Counted from the stretch's first letter, positions 23,325-36,491 are shown. The stretch is 64,000 bases of DNA from Lantana camara (GCA_037501455.1 CM074862.1:89613501-89677500), one strand, 5' to 3'. Program-made: numbers and translations. The notes: generated from the letters alone by a model not told the origin.

Positions 23325-26300
23325 TTGTAACGCCCCGACTTTTCGGACGTAAAGGTATGACGTATGTGTTTACCAATTTGCGCGAGTTAATTGTTTTTAC
23401 GTGTTTTATAATTAATTTTATTATAAATTGTTATTATTTTATTTTATTATATTTTATTTTATTTTAATTTAATATTATTAATTTTAATTATATTTCGTAT
23501 TATAATATATATATATTTCAATTATTGCTAATATAATTATTAATGTTAATTATGTTATTAATTTAATGATTATGCTAATTAAGTGTTATGTTAATTAATC
23601 ATGCTTTAATAAATTAATTACGTGACTTTAATTATGTTTATAAATTAATTTGATTTACTTAATTAAAACATTTATGCATGGATTTTTATTGAATTATGCA
23701 TGAATTTTAATGTTTTTGTGCATGAATTGCATGGATTGAGCATATTACTAATTTTGAGCTTCGTTCTTATATGAAATGATATCGACTTGCCACGAATTTG
23801 TAGTATATCGTAATTATATGTGTTATGAACATGATTATATGCTCGGTTTATGTTTTTGAATTTATTTGGTAGGTTAACGGATTTAATTTGATTCGAGGAA
23901 CCAAATCGGGGGCTAACGAGCACTTAGCGTACCCTTGGTTCCGAATTTAATATCTTGAGCTCGGGAACTCGGATTCGAGTTCCGTCAACTCCGCTGAACT
24001 CGTAACGAAAATTCGAGTTTAGTAAACTTAGCCTTATATTTTTCCTAAGTCATTTGAAACTCCGAAATTCAACCGAAAAACGAATCGGCGACCATTTTGA
24101 CCTTGCTGTACAAAATTAGCCATATCTTATCCAAACTTTAACCAAATTAACCATGGTTTGATTCTTTAGAACCCTAAGTCAACCACCTATCCCAACATAT
24201 CATGCCCTAACCAAAATAATCCTCACACAATCCCCAAAACTCAGCCAAAGTCTCTGGAAATTCAAGCAGTCCCGTAACCCTTCATTCCTTAGAGATTTTG
24301 GAGCTCAAATCTCATCCAAACTTCATCCAATCAACAAGGTAAGCTTAGGGTTGTAATATATGTTTATTTCTGATCATTTTCATCCTTTCATTCACGAATT
24401 TGAGCATGGTTTCATGATTTCTGGACTGTTTTTCCGAAAATGAAGAATTTTGGGCATTTTGTTGATCTCCTTCGATTCTTGTTGGTTTTGATTGATTCCA
24501 AGCTTGAGATTGATTGTTTTGACATCCTTGTATCATTTATGATCATTGATTTCTTGGTGGTTGAAGTATTAATGAGATATTAATTATGGTACTTTGAGAG
24601 AATTCACATGAATGTCACGTACGATTTCTGTCACGGTTGAGCTCTTTTAGGAACTGATATATATGTTGATTTGGTGTTTCTTGGATGAGTATTTGTTGGC
24701 CTTTGTGACCTGAACTGATTAGGATTAATTGAGTGTAGCCATACTCTGTTTTTCCTCGAGATTTTGCTCTGTTTTGGCTTGAGGTTTGCTGTCAAAAACT
24801 GCTGTAATTCCTTCACGCTTTTGCTGTCAGTTTCCGTAGCCTTGTGGGTGTGTTCGAGCTGTGTTCTTGCTGCTTTTCATGCCTTATTTTGTTGCCTATT
24901 TTGCTTGCTTTTCTTGCTGGATTAGCTGCCCTTTTCTGCTGCGATTTTGCTGTAAAACAGGGGATGTTTCTGGTTCGTGACACGGGGGTGTCGTTTTCTT
25001 CCTTTCCAGCGGGAACGGGGGTGCTTATTTGGCCTGGAATTGCTGTACCGAGACACGGGGGTGTCTCGGTCTGGGTTTGGGAGGTGACACGGGGGTGTCA
25101 CCCCGTTTCTTCTGAGCTTTGCCTGCGTCTTCTTCTTCCCTGTTTGTATGTGTGTTGCTGCTGTTTATATCTGTGCAGTGTGTGTGTTGCATGCATGGGA
25201 GTGGTGTTGTGTGTGCATGGAATTGTGGAGTTAATTGCATGCATGAGTATTTATATTACATTTTTGTGTGTGTACGTGTATGCATGAAGTTATATAATAT
25301 TGCATGCATATGTATACATATATATATTTATGCATGTGTGCGTATATATATATATTATATATATACATATGTTATTATATATTATTATATATTTATTATA
25401 TAATATATATTTATTATATATTTTAAATATTATTTGATTTAATTCAATTCTTGAAATTAATTGATTTCTATTTCGCGTATTTAATTTACCGACTATTGAT
25501 TGAACGTTTTATTTATTTTATTTCTAATTGTGAATATGAATATTATGTATTATAGTTCTTAAATGAATTCTTGGATTAATTGATATGCATTATGAATGTT
25601 ATAAATTTATGAAATTATGAATTTATGAAATTGAATGAAATATATGAACGAATGATTTGATTATATGTTCTAAATTTCTTAATAGTGCACATGAACATTT
25701 TATTGATATAACATGATCATTTATGCATTCATGTCATATTCACTTCATTGCCGAGCGTCATATGTGGTCATTGAGTCTCATACCTTTTCTTTTGCACAGA
25801 TTCGGGTTTGGTCGGAGACGAGGGCGAGCATTGAGACGCTTGTGCCTTTCTTTTGCTTTGTAAAGGTGGGTTTTTCTTCTAGTAGTTAAAGTGACCGATA
25901 TATCCCTTATGTGAAAGGTTTTAAGCCAAAATAGTATATTTATATATATCGAGTCATTTTGGGTAAATGATTTCAAACGTATGACCCCTTTTTATTTATG
26001 AAACCCTACCCTATGTTTGGCGAGATATTTATGATTTATGATTGCACCGGCCCCGGGACTTAGTATATGTGGCTAACCGAGGAAGCAAGGGCTGACGGGG
26101 ATCCCATATACTAGTTCCAACCAAACTACGGCGATACCGGCCCTCGCTAGGAGGTTTAGCGAGGAATGGGAGCTGAGTGCCCTTGGGGGATTCATGTACC
26201 CCCATTGGCCTATGTATGAACCGGTGGACGGGTCTTGCAAGCCCGTCCACCACCCGGAGGAAGAAGGTGTATATGAATGATTATGATCATGTTATTTATG

Positions 26301-27026
26301 AGCACAAAAGATATATGTATGATAATGAATGATTGAATAATTGATTATGAATACATGAGGAGTAGGTTGGAGATTGTGCACGCCCACTCGCCGGGCCATA
26401 AACCCTTATGATCAATTATGAATGAATATGAACGTGATAATCCCGTTGATGTTTTCTTTTGTTTTAACCACTTGGTAAATTCTTATCAAACTTCACACGG
26501 GATTAGGGCTTGCATATATGTGTTTAATTTATGCGATATTATATCTTATGCCCCGTTTTATACCCACCAGTCTCTTTTAGACTGAACCGGGTTGTTTTCA
26601 GTTGTTTTGTGCAGGTATAGGAGTGCTAGGCGGGAATACAAGTCGTCTAGGTCTTGCATTTATGTTTAGCACTTCTTTTCAGTTTCATATGTTCATACCC
26701 TTATTGTTATTCTGTATATGATCATAGTATAGCTTGGAGCGTATGATTTTGTAGGCCGTGAGTGCCGGTGAACTTGAATGCGTTTGTATATCTATTTTTG
26801 GAGCTTGGTGGCTCATTATATGCTATGTCGTTCTTGCTTCCGCGTTTTATTTTAACTCTGATTTTATGTTATCTTGAGTTGAATGGTTTAAGGGTTAGTC
26901 CCGCCTAGCATAGCGTGTGTGTTGTGTCCCCGTTCGCCTTGGATTTGGCACGTGTATGGACTTCCATTTCATATACGGGTCGGGTCTCGGTGCGGGGGAT
27001 GTGGTACCTTACGCTCGGGTGCTACA
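23325..27026 (+). repeat. 3' LTR of the Tekay element
   Basis: It is 3702 bp, from TGTAACGCCCCG to GGTGCTACA. By eye only about six substitutions separate it from the 5' LTR over the first 2.7 kb. About twenty plus small indels fall in the last kilobase (from about 26040). The hairpin trio recurs near 24979-25102. Confidence 0.95.
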
Positions 27027-27031
27027 CCCAC

Positions 27032-27773
27032 CACCTAGCATTATTTGCGTGTTTCTGATGTCTTTGTAAAAACTCTACAGGATTTCTGTCAGATTATCCA
27101 AAAAAAAATTATTAATTTAAGATTCTTTAAAATATTATATATAATTTAAAGATAAAATCTATAAAGAATTATAATTTTTTTATTTAAAACGACCTTTAAC
27201 ATTTAATGACTTATTGGAAAATATTATATAATAATTAGCATTCTTAATATTTATTAAATAAATAATAATTTCATTTCAAAAAGTTAATAAATAAATTATA
27301 TTTAACTATTATTGAAAATATTTATAAATATTGCTAATATTAGTATTTATTAAATTACTATAATCATATTTAATTTTACAAAATAGTCCCTAAATTTTTC
27401 GTGCTCTAACAAAAACGAACCCTTAACAAAAAATCATTTAGCTATATAGTCTCTGAGGGCATTTTTGGAAAATCAAACTTGAAATTTGAAGGAAACCTAA
27501 CGAAGTTCAGGTACTCAAACGGTCCACTAAAGTTAGGAACTAATCTGTAATTTTTAGAGGTGCACAGTGTAAATTGTAGTTATTCCAAACCTCATGATAC
27601 TGTAATTTGCCCAATTCCTAAACAAGAAGTTAATTTCCGGATAATAAAAACACGTGCATGGTTTCTCCTCATTGTTTAAGACTAATGGAATGATAGTTAC
27701 CATAAAGGAAAATCAATTGAAATTTCGAGCTTTGGTATTTTTGTTTCAATGATTCAGCATGAATCGGCGGAAG
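27032..27773. other. Non-coding stretch left of the SABATH upstream region
   Basis: AT-rich, with no gene seen. A phrase near 27375-27400 (ATAGTCCCTAAATTTTTCGTG) and a weakly complementary phrase near 27535-27560 could be ends of an old MITE, but I cannot find a target duplication. Confidence 0.4.
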
Positions 27774-27805
<32 letters not shown>

Positions 27806-27893
27806 TTGGGTGTTTATTTTATCTCTATCCCGAGGATTATATTCCGACTCTATCTCAATATCTCATCTTCTATAACACAATCATTAATTTCTT
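27774..27893 (+). other. SABATH upstream region, copy 2, distal part
   Basis: A TA microsatellite followed by CATCTTCTATAACACAATC matches 13381-13487 of copy 1. It stops at TTAATTTCTT (27884-27893), the target duplication of the MULE. The homology resumes at 42427 beyond that element. Confidence 0.7.
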
Positions 27894-28096
27894 GGGTAAT
27901 TTGTATCCAGCTACCCTATGTTATACGAAACTATCATAAAAAACTCTGTCAAAAAAAATACCATCAAAAACCCTATGTTTTTAAAAATATGTACAAAAAA
28001 CCCTGCGACTAGAATGTGCGCTACACACGCGTTGACTGCAAGTATGATTGAGTTTTTTATAACTTTTTCACCTAAAATAACTATTTTATCCATGTA

Positions 28097-28630
28097 TTAA
28101 TTTAAAATTAAAAAAAAAAAAATGAAAATGAAAAAAGGGGGAAGACTTCGTCTTCTTCCCCCTGTATCACTGTATGGAGGTCGTCTTCTCCGTTGATGCC
28201 ACCAGCATCGTCGACGGCCTCCATCATTCCGAGGGCGGGAGGAGGAGATCTGGGGCGATTGTGGAGGTGGGGAGAATATCTGGGCCGATTGTGTGAGGCG
28301 GTGCAGGCGGAGAGAAGATCCGACGGAGGCGGCGCTGGGCAACTGGAGGTGGAGAGGCGGCGGCGGCATTGGAGGAGATCTGGGGCGGTGGAGGAGGAGA
28401 GACGAGAGGCGGCGGCGGATCTCTTGGGCGGTGGAGGTGGAGAGGAGAGGCAGTGGCTGCATCGTTGCTGGGCGGTGTAGATGTGGAGAAGAAGAGGCAG
28501 CGGCGGTGGAGGTAGAGAGAAAGAGTGGCGGTGGCGGCGGCGGCGGCTTTGGACAGCGGCAGAGGCGGCAGTGTTGGCGACTGGAGGTGGCGGCGGCGGC
28601 GGGGGGTCTGCAACTCAAGGAAGAAGACAT
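28097..28630 (-). CDS. Low-complexity GC-rich open frame inside the MULE
   Basis: A 177-codon minus-strand frame is rich in Pro, Ser, Arg and Ala, with runs of seven prolines. It covers a GC-rich block of GGAGGTGG/GGCGGC repeats that stands out from AT-rich neighbours. I recognise no domain. Open frames on the other strand cover the same block, which is expected of GC-rich repeats lacking stop codons. It could be a captured host fragment, as in Pack-MULEs, or simply an expanded GC repeat. I would not call it a gene without transcript evidence. Confidence 0.25.
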   Translation of the reverse strand: MSSSLSCRPPAAAATSSRQHCRLCRCPKPPPPPPPLFLSTSTAAASSSPHLHRPATMQPLPLLSTSTAQEIRRRLSSLLLHRPRSPPMPPPPLHLQLPSAASVGSSLRLHRLTQSAQIFSPPPQSPQISSSRPRNDGGRRRCWWHQRRRRPPYSDTGGRRRSLPPFFIFIFFFLILN

Positions 28631-28639
28631 GGTATATAT

Positions 28640-28728
28640 GTATATATATTTCTATATATTATGTATATATATATTAATATGAATTATATATGTTTATATA
28701 TACGTATATAATTTATATAAGTTTGTTA

Positions 28729-28765
<37 letters not shown>

Positions 28766-29043
28766 TTATACTATTATATGTATATATATTGCATATATAT
28801 AACCAAAATATATTTACAAATATGTGTATTAATTATTATAATAGTGTATAATGTATACATATATTAAAATTTTATGATAATCATATATATATTTATCAAT
28901 TTATTAATATTTTTAGTAAATATGATTATATATATATATATATATATATATAATTATTTATATTAATTAAATATATATATATATATATATATATATTAAG
29001 TGTATTTTATAAATTTATTATTATAATTAGTATAATATATATA
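28640..29043. repeat. AT-rich microsatellites
   Basis: It contains a (TTA)n run at about 28731-28761 and several (TA)n runs, the longest near 28929-28952 and 28971-28994. The Tat element inserted into this DNA at ATATA (29039-29043). Confidence 0.85.
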
Positions 29044-29896
29044 TGATGGGGTCAAAATACGATCGTCCCACATCAGACACGTGGCATCACCGAGATGATG
29101 ACATCTGTCTCCACAAGGCTGCACCCACCAGCGCACGGGCGCTAAACCATGCGCTAAGCCAGCCGCCACCAAGGGTGCATGCGCTAAATCAACAAACGCA
29201 ACCCTACTTCTGGAGTTAAGCCCAACGAGCGCTATCACTCCCACGAGCGTCCAACAAACTAAACGGTTGGTACGTCCACGTGCCAAAAGAGCCCTCTTCG
29301 AGCGTCACATTCCCTCAGAGCGGCCTCTCCTTTTGGCTCGTCATTTGAACTGGAGCCCTCATTCCCCTCAGCGGATATCTTGGCCTCTAATACTCAAGGT
29401 TGTCACGAGCGCGCTCTCAAGCCCTCGTCACCAACCGCCCAAATGGCTCTCTGACACAACGTACATGCCCGCGCACCTGCCACTGTTGCCAGCACTAACT
29501 TTCGGCCACTTTTGCAGAAGATTCCTCCTAGGTTTCTCTCTCACAGCGCCACGTGTTAGGGCAACATTCGGCCAGGACCACTTGAGGCAAATGACCAAAG
29601 GGCCCTTGACCCTCAACTATAAATAGCCAAAGTCATCTTCTACACAAGTAAGCTTTCTTCACCTCTGCAACTGTGACTGAACTTACACTTCTCTTCATAC
29701 ACTGAACTGACTTGAGCGTCGGAGAGCCAAACTGGGTATCACCCCCAGTTCCCCCAGCTTGGCCATCTGACTTTCCTTGTGCTTGTCCCAACAGGTAGAA
29801 CCCCTTTCACATTTCCGGCGAAGCTCTGGTGGTTTCCTCCACAAATACAAATTGTAAAGTGATCGGATTCGGATCCATCCATTTCCGGACCCATCA
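29044..29896 (+). repeat. 5' LTR of the Tat element
   Basis: 853 bp, TGATGGGGTC to GGACCCATCA. A TATA box (CTATAAATAG, 29617-29626) lies about two thirds of the way along, so U3 is probably about 0.6 kb and transcription likely starts about 30 bp downstream. Open frames inside it recur in the 3' LTR and are not genes. Confidence 0.95.
29617..29626 (+). promoter_or_regulatory. LTR TATA box
   Basis: CTATAAATAG matches the plant TATA consensus. The same box is at 41772-41781 in the 3' LTR, where it could drive transcription outward into the MULE arm and the SABATH upstream region. Confidence 0.7.
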
Positions 29897-29900
29897 TTTT

Positions 29901-29916
29901 TGGCGCCGTCTGTGGG
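29901..29916 (+). other. Primer binding site (GGCGCC type)
   Basis: TGGCGCCGTCTGTGGG follows the 5' LTR after TTTT. Tat and Athila elements use this type of primer site rather than the initiator Met type seen in the Tekay and copia elements here. Confidence 0.8.
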
Positions 29917-29986
29917 AAACCAGTCTTCCATCCTCTTCCTTTCTTTTTGTTGGTAGAAAAACAAGCACACCTTACCTTTAACAGTC

Positions 29987-32184
29987 ATGGTTGCCACGAG
30001 ATCTGGAGTTGTGGGAGGAGGAGATAACGCCTCCCAAGTTGCAGGTGTCATTCTTCCCTCCACCGCTACTGATGGAGCGCCGCCACTTCCCGTCACCGCT
30101 GGTCGAGCACCTCCCGCCGCAGGTGTAACCCCACAAGCAGAATCTTCTGTACCACCACCTGCACCGCCGGCACCGCAGGTTCCTACCGCCGTTGGAGGAG
30201 CCTCTCTCTCTGCTCCTCCGCCGCTTGCACAGACCTCCTGGGTTCATCCCCAGATGAATCTTGGAGTGCAAGGTTATATGATGCCTCCACCAGGATATAC
30301 TCTTACTCCGGCCGCCATGATGCCGCCGGTCCAGCCATATCACGCTGGACAGCTCCAGCTCCCAGTGGTGGTCCCCAGGGAGATTGAAGGAGTGGAGTTA
30401 CCTCCACTGACCACCCAACAACTGAGGGCTCTCTACGCCCAATGTGAGGTTCAGGCGGCTCAGGGGGCATGGGAAAGGTTCCATTCCATGTACTTCCCCT
30501 CTGGGCAGGCCACTCAAGTCGCAGCCCCTTTAGGAGGACAGCAAAACTTTCCCCTCAGAGAAGCCCAGGCTGTCCTGAGGGCACAACCACCACCACCACC
30601 AGCAAGAGAAGTGCCCCAACAGGAGGGCAACGAGCGCCCCTCCGTGGGCAGGAATAAAGAGCCCACGGAGCGAGTGAACGAAAATGAAGGGGACTCTCAT
30701 GTCTCCAGGAGGGGCTCACGAGCCCCCAGACACGGAGACAAGCAAGTAGATGTAAATCCTGACATCCTCGCGGCTGTGCAAGACCAGCTGCAGGGTCTCA
30801 AGGATATTGTGGGACAGCTCTCACGAGGGCGTTCAACTCAGATCTCCCCTAGTCGGGATGAACGGGTTGACGCCAGAAGCACCCGCACCAAGGACCCTCC
30901 ACCAAGGGTCCCCGCCGCAAGGAGCCGGAGGAAAACTTCGGCACGTATGAATATCACCCACTGGCGAGGGGTTCACCCCTCGTAGAAGAAGTTCTGATGG
31001 CCCAAGCAGGCATGGCCAAAGTCCCCACTTCCATCAACCGTTACGACGGGACAACTGATCCAGCTGAGCACTTGGATCACTTTGTGCATCTCATGCACCT
31101 CTACGAGCATTCCAGCCATTACTGGGCAAAAGTGTTTGTCACTTCTTTGGTAGGAATGGCTCAAGAGTGGTACAAGCGATTGCCGCCGCGCTCGATCCAC
31201 TCATATGAAGAACTGGCCAATGCTTTCCTCAACCACTTCAACTCCTTGAAAGCGCCAGTCACCGCACCCACTGCCTTATACAACGTGGTGCAGGGCAAGA
31301 GCGAATCTCTGCGCTCGTTCTTTGCCCGCTTCAACAAGGAGATCCTGCAGGTGGAGAGGCCTTCAATGGATTTTTTGATCCCAATGCTCTTTCAGGCTGT
31401 GGATCACAAACAGTACGTGAGCAAAAAATTTGCTGATGCCATCGTGGAGAGAAGGCCTGGGACCCTCATGGGCCTAAGAGAAATAGCCGAGCCGTTCTTC
31501 GCGCTCGAAGATATGTATGGGACGAATGGTCCCCGTCATCACAGCCCGGCCAGGAACGAGCGACCTCATCACGAGCGGGGGCGGGATGTGGCCGTCAAGA
31601 AGGAGCGCCCTCAAGAGCGCAGGAGGTCGCCACCACCCCCTCGTCGATTCGAGCGAATTCCGCTCACCAGGCCAAATTCAGAAGTCTATAATCTCTTTGA
31701 TAAGAAGCTTTTCAAAAGACCCATCAAAATGAGAGAAACAGACTCACTCAGGCGCTCGAACAAATACTGCGCCTTCCACAAGCAGAGAGGGCACGACACG
31801 GATGAGTGCCGGCAGTTAGAAGCTGAAATCCAAAGGCTCGTTGCAGGGGGCCATCTGAAGGAGTTTGTCCGGGTGCTCGAGCGCTACGATGAACAATGCA
31901 ACGAGCGCTCCGGAAGGAGAAGAAGGAGCCCTTCCCGGTCAAAGAGCCCAAGGGGTAGGGGACCCCCTGAAAGCAGCAGCCGCCGAGGCAATAAAGGCAA
32001 AGCCCCTGAGCAAGAAAACGAGCCCTTTGCAGTTATAAACATGATTGCAGGAGGCTCATCGGGGGGGGATTCAAACGCCTCCCGACGGGGTACGTCCGGA
32101 GCTACAACCAACGCCCAGCAGTGCCCAAACCTATCTATGCCGTCCAGAGATCAAGCGCTCAAAGGTCTCGAGAAAATGATGTAA
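29987..32184 (+). pseudogene. Tat gag, frameshifted
   Basis: The ATG at 29987 opens a proline-rich N-terminal region (332 codons to 30985). The conserved gag core (YDGTTDPAEHL, about 31040; W-x-x-LPPRSI) and the zinc-knuckle-like CAFHKQRGHDTDEC (31768-31809) are in the next frame, open from about 30930 to 32184. A one-base loss near 30905-30935 would account for the change. A second shift of the same kind joins gag to pol near the four-G run at 32087-32090. Tat gag-pol is normally one continuous frame, so I read these as mutations rather than programmed recoding, which remains possible for the second. Confidence 0.88.
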
Positions 32185-35100
32185 TAGGTTTTGATGATAG
32201 GGACTTAGAACATATTGTAACGCCCCATGGGGAGGGTATAACCTCAGATTGCCCCATGGTGGTTAGCTTAGATGTTCATAATCATGTTGTAAAAAGGGTA
32301 TTGGTGGATAGTGGAAGCTCCGTTAATGTTTTGCCTTATTCTACATTCTTAAAGATGAAAGTCGATCTTCCGCTCGAGCCTCTCAAAACGGCCCTCATTG
32401 GCTTTGGAGGCTCGGAAGTTGACCCCCGAGGGCAAATACGCCTAGCTACTTCGTTCGGCCGAGCCCCTCAGCGCAAGACGCTTTTGGTGACGTACGCGGT
32501 GGTGGAGATTGAAATTCCATATAACATCATAATTGGGCGCCCCGCCCTCGTGGACTTCAAAGCCATCATCTCCACCTACCATCAGAAGATTAAATTCCCC
32601 ACCCCCGAGGGTGTAGGAGAAGTACTGTGCAATGTGCGAGAGGCTTGGGAGTGTTACATGCTGTCTCTCAGAAAGCCTAAAACGGAGAAAACCTTCCAGA
32701 TTGGTTCCACCAAAAAGTTAGTGGACTTCCCCAACCTTGATGAGGACAGCCCAGCCCGGAAAAGGGCGAAATTGAACAAGAAGAAGAACAAGAAGAAGAG
32801 GGGAGACAACGGGGAGAATCCCCTCGAAAATGTTCCCCCAGGGACCGTTGGGGGATCGTCCTCAGAAGGAGACGAGCCGGGAGAAAGTGAACCAGCATCA
32901 GGCGATCGTTTGACAGGAAAGAAGAGGGCGCTCGAACTTCCTCGGCCCGAGGTAAGGATCGAACCTTCGGAAAAATTCCTTACCATTGAGCTGGAACCCG
33001 GAAATAAAGATAAGATTACACAGATAGGCTCAAACCTCTCAGGGCCTTCTCAGATCATGATGATTGATTTTTTAAGGGAAAACAAGGATGTATTTGCGTG
33101 GAAAGCCTCTGATCTCACAGGGATTGACCCGAGCGTCATTGTCCACAGGCTTAATGTGGATCCCTCTTTCAAACCCATCAAGCAGAAAAAGCGGGATGTA
33201 CATGGCTTTCGGAAAAAGGTCATTGAAGAGGAAGTTAATAAACTCCTGGAGGCTCAATATATCGAGCCCATCTTGTATCCGGAGTGGCTGTGCAACGTCG
33301 TCTTGGTACCCAAGAGCGCGAATAAGTGGCGCATGTGCAACGATTTCACTGATCTCAACAAAGCCTGCCCTAAAGATCCTTACCCGCTGCCCCGGATTGA
33401 TCAATTGGTGGATTCGACCGCTGGCTGCGAGCTTATGAGCATGATGGACGCTTTCCAGGGATATTATCAGATCTTTATGGCCCCGGAAGATCGCCCCAAA
33501 ACCTCGTTCGTTGTCCATCTGGGAGTATATTGCTTCTTAGTCATGCCTTTCGGACTGAAGAACGCCGGAGCCACGTATCAGCGGCTCGTTAACAAGATGT
33601 TTGAAAAAGAAATTGGTAAGTCCATGGAGGTTTACGTGGATGATATGATTGTCAAGAGCGAACGCCAGGATTCCCACTTGGGAGATCTCAAGCGCACTTT
33701 TTCAATTTTGCGCCAGTATGGGATGAAGTTGAACCCTTCAAAGTGCACCTTTGGAGTACAAGGGGGAAAATTCCTAGGGTACATGGTCAGTCAGAGGGGA
33801 ATTGAGGCCAATCCGGAGAAGATCAAAGCTATTTTGGAGATCCCTTCCCCTCGAAATTTGCGGGAAGTGTAGGTCCTAGTGGGAAAAATCATTTCGTTGA
33901 ACAGGTTTATTTCGCGCTCGGCGGACAGGAACCTTCCCTTCTTCAAAATTTTGAGGAACGCTCGTAACTTTGCTTGGACAGAAGAATGCGAAAGGGCGTT
34001 GCAGGATATGAAGGCTTACTTGTCGAGCGCACCACTGCTGACTAAGCCCGTCGAAGGTGAGAGATTATTTATGTATCTTTCCGTTTCTCCCGAAGCCACA
34101 AGCGCTGTTCTGGTAGCCGTACGAGAGCGGAAACATTTGCCTGTCTATTATCTGAGCAAAACATTGCAAGGAGCTAAAAAGAAGTATTTGGAGATTGAAA
34201 AATTCGCGTTCGCACTTATCAACGCCTCAAGAAGGCTAAGGCCTTACTTTCAAGCGCACTCCATAACGGTTCTCACCGACCAACCCTTGAAGCAAGTGTT
34301 GTCCAAGCCGGACGTATCTGGTAGATTAATCAAATGGGCCATCGAATTGAGCCAGTTTGACCTATGCTTCGAGCCTAGGACGGCGATACAGGCTCAGGTT
34401 GTAGCAGATTTGTTGGTTGAACGCTTTGGTTTCGAGCCCACCGTTGCAGAAAATAAGGGGTTATGGGTACTGCACACAGATGGTTCCTCAACCTCACAAG
34501 GGGGAGGAGTAGGAGTGGCCCTCAGAAACCCCGATGGGATTGAGCTGGACTTTGCAATTAAGCTAGATTTCCAAGTCACTAATAATGAAGCAGAGTATGA
34601 AGCCCTCGTGCAAGGATTGAATATTGCTTTTCAGAATGGGGCTTCCAGAATCACCGCTTATGTGGATTCACAGTTAATAGCTAGCCAGATTGAAGGAACT
34701 TATGAGGCTCGAGAAACCACCATGATACAGTACTTAACTAAGGCCAGAGAAATCATTGGGAAATTCAAGGAATTTCATCTACTTCAAGTGCCCAGAGGAG
34801 AAAACGAGCGTGCGGACGCTCTGTCAAAGTTTGCATCCGCTTTAGAGGGTACTTCTGAACGTTCTGTTACGTTCCTTAGAACTGAGGAACCTTTGATCAA
34901 GGAGAAGGCCACCACCAAGATAATTGCCATGATTGATCCAAACGAGCCCTGCTGGCTTGATGACGTCATTATTTTACTTAAGGATGGAATTCTTCCCACT
35001 GTCAAGGTGGAAGCAAGGAAAGTCCGAAGTAAAGCCCCTCGTTTCGCTTTGGATACCGAGGGGAGGTTGTTCAAAAAATCATTTCAAGGGCCCCCTATGA

Positions 35101-36182
35101 GATGCCTGAGGCCATCACAAGCAAAGGAGACGCTCGAACACATACATAATGGAAGCTGTGGAAATCACTCTGGAGGGCGTATTTTGGCAAAGAAGGTTCT
35201 GAGAAGTGGGTTTTATTGGCCTACAGTTCTCCAGGATGCCATCGAATTTTCAAGGAAGTGCCCCAAATGCCAATTCCATTCAAATCTCCCTCAATTGCCA
35301 GCGGCACAGTTGATCCCCATAGACGTCTCTTGGCCTTTTGGCCAGTGGGGAATTGACATCGTGGGCCCCTTGCCCATGGCTGCAGGACAAAAGAAGTTTG
35401 TCATTTTAGCCGTCGACTACTTCACCAAGTGGGCTGAGGCCGAGGCCGTTGCGAAAATCACCTTCAAGGTTGTGAGGGACTTCATTTGGAAGAACATCAT
35501 TTGCAGGTACGGTATACCGAGGGTGCTCATTTCTGACAACGGATCCCAGTTCATAGCTGCTGACACAAGAGAATGGTGTTCTGAGTTGGGGATCGAGCAG
35601 CGATTCACCTCTGTAGGACATCCACAATCCAATGGGCAAGCGGAAGTTACCAATAGAGTCATCTTGCAGCATCTAAAAACCATGCTTGAGAGCAAGAAAA
35701 GTGAATGGGCTGAAGAGCTACAAGGAGCGCTTTGGGCTTATCGCACCACCCCACGAGCGGCCACTGGAGAAACTCCTTACGCACTCGTTTATGGATCAGA
35801 AGCAATGATACCAGCGGAGATAGTAAATGAATCCGCTCGTGTAGGCTATTTCGAGCCTCAGCTCAACGATGACAACAGGAGCTTGGAGTTGGATTTGCTG
35901 GATGAAAGGAGAGACAAGGCCTGGGCTAAGATTCACCATTATAAAGCCTCTGTGGCCCAACAGTACAACAAGCGTGTGAGGGAAAGAACTTTCCAGTTGG
36001 GGGATTTGGTCTTAAAGAAAGTGGAAGTATCCAGGCACGTGGGCAAATTGGACCCCAATTGGGAAGGTCCATTCAAGGTCGTACAACTCAGAGCTAACAA
36101 CACTTACACCCTGGAGACACTTCAAGGTGAGCGCTTGCCTCGCCCTTGGAACGCATGTAACCTCCGGCGGTTTTATGTTTAA
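32121..36182 (+). pseudogene. Tat pol: protease, RT, RNase H, second RNase H, integrase; one stop
   Basis: In order: protease with LVDSGSS (about 32305), RT with VYVDDMIV (about 33630-33653), RNase H/connection (33880-34430), a second RNase H of the archaeal type with HTDGSS, NNEAEYEAL and ADALSKF (about 34460-34830), then integrase with HHCC finger (35130-35280) and D-D-E residues (GIDIVGPL, SDNGSQF, NGQAEVTNR), ending at 36182. A single TAG at 33870-33872, where a glutamine CAG is usual, is the only interruption. All catalytic residues I checked are present. Confidence 0.92.
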
Positions 36183-36491
36183 AAGCTCTTTACAAACCCT
36201 GATGTAACAACCCTCTTTGACGGGTTCTATGTACTTCCAATCACAAGTAAAAGGTAACATAATCTTTTTTAATTTCATTAATATTCCTGTTTCTTTGGTT
36301 GCTTGAATGAATAAGTCCCACGTCCCTCGTCTTTACGAGCGTGGTTGGCAACTCATTCCAATACGTATGCTGTTATCTCGTATGGGTTACGCTGGCCAGT
36401 ACTCTACTCCGCATGGGGGGGCGCCCTCATAAGGATAGACTGGTTACGCTCAAAACCAATTAGGCAAGTTGGAAGAAGATTGCGAAGAAAA
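36183..36491. other. Pol downstream spacer
   Basis: No gene is seen between the pol stop and the first repeat array. It is part of the Tat element. Confidence 0.5.

Larger units (their letters stand above)
14662..27026 (+). mobile_element. Complete Ty3-gypsy chromovirus (Tekay type), 12.4 kb
   Basis: Two 3.7-kb LTRs (14662-18363 and 23325-27026) flank a primer site, gag-pol and a polypurine tract in the expected order. The 5-bp target duplication CCCAC is perfect at 14657-14661 and 27027-27031. Long LTRs starting TGTAACG, a TGGTATCAGAGC primer site, gypsy domain order (protease, RT, RNase H, integrase) and a chromodomain-like C terminus place it in the Tekay/Del group. The LTRs differ by under about 1% by eye, so the insertion is recent. 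Internal damage (a 194-bp duplication and a changed protease site) means this copy cannot make a normal polyprotein. Confidence 0.95.

Noticed and set aside
28193..28682. Plus-strand glycine/arginine-rich frames opposite the MULE minus-strand frame
   Set aside because: They are mirror frames of a GC-rich repeat, with no start context or domain, and end in TA repeats.
29267..29626. 119-codon frame duplicated at 41422-41781
   Set aside because: It is within the U3 part of the Tat LTRs, ends at the TATA box, and is repeated only because LTRs come in pairs.
32060..32184. Gag/pol frame overlap considered as programmed frameshifting
   Set aside because: A one-base loss in the G run at 32087-32090 explains it. 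Another shift and a stop occur in the same element, and Tat gag-pol is usually continuous. I saw no clear slippery heptamer with a following stem.
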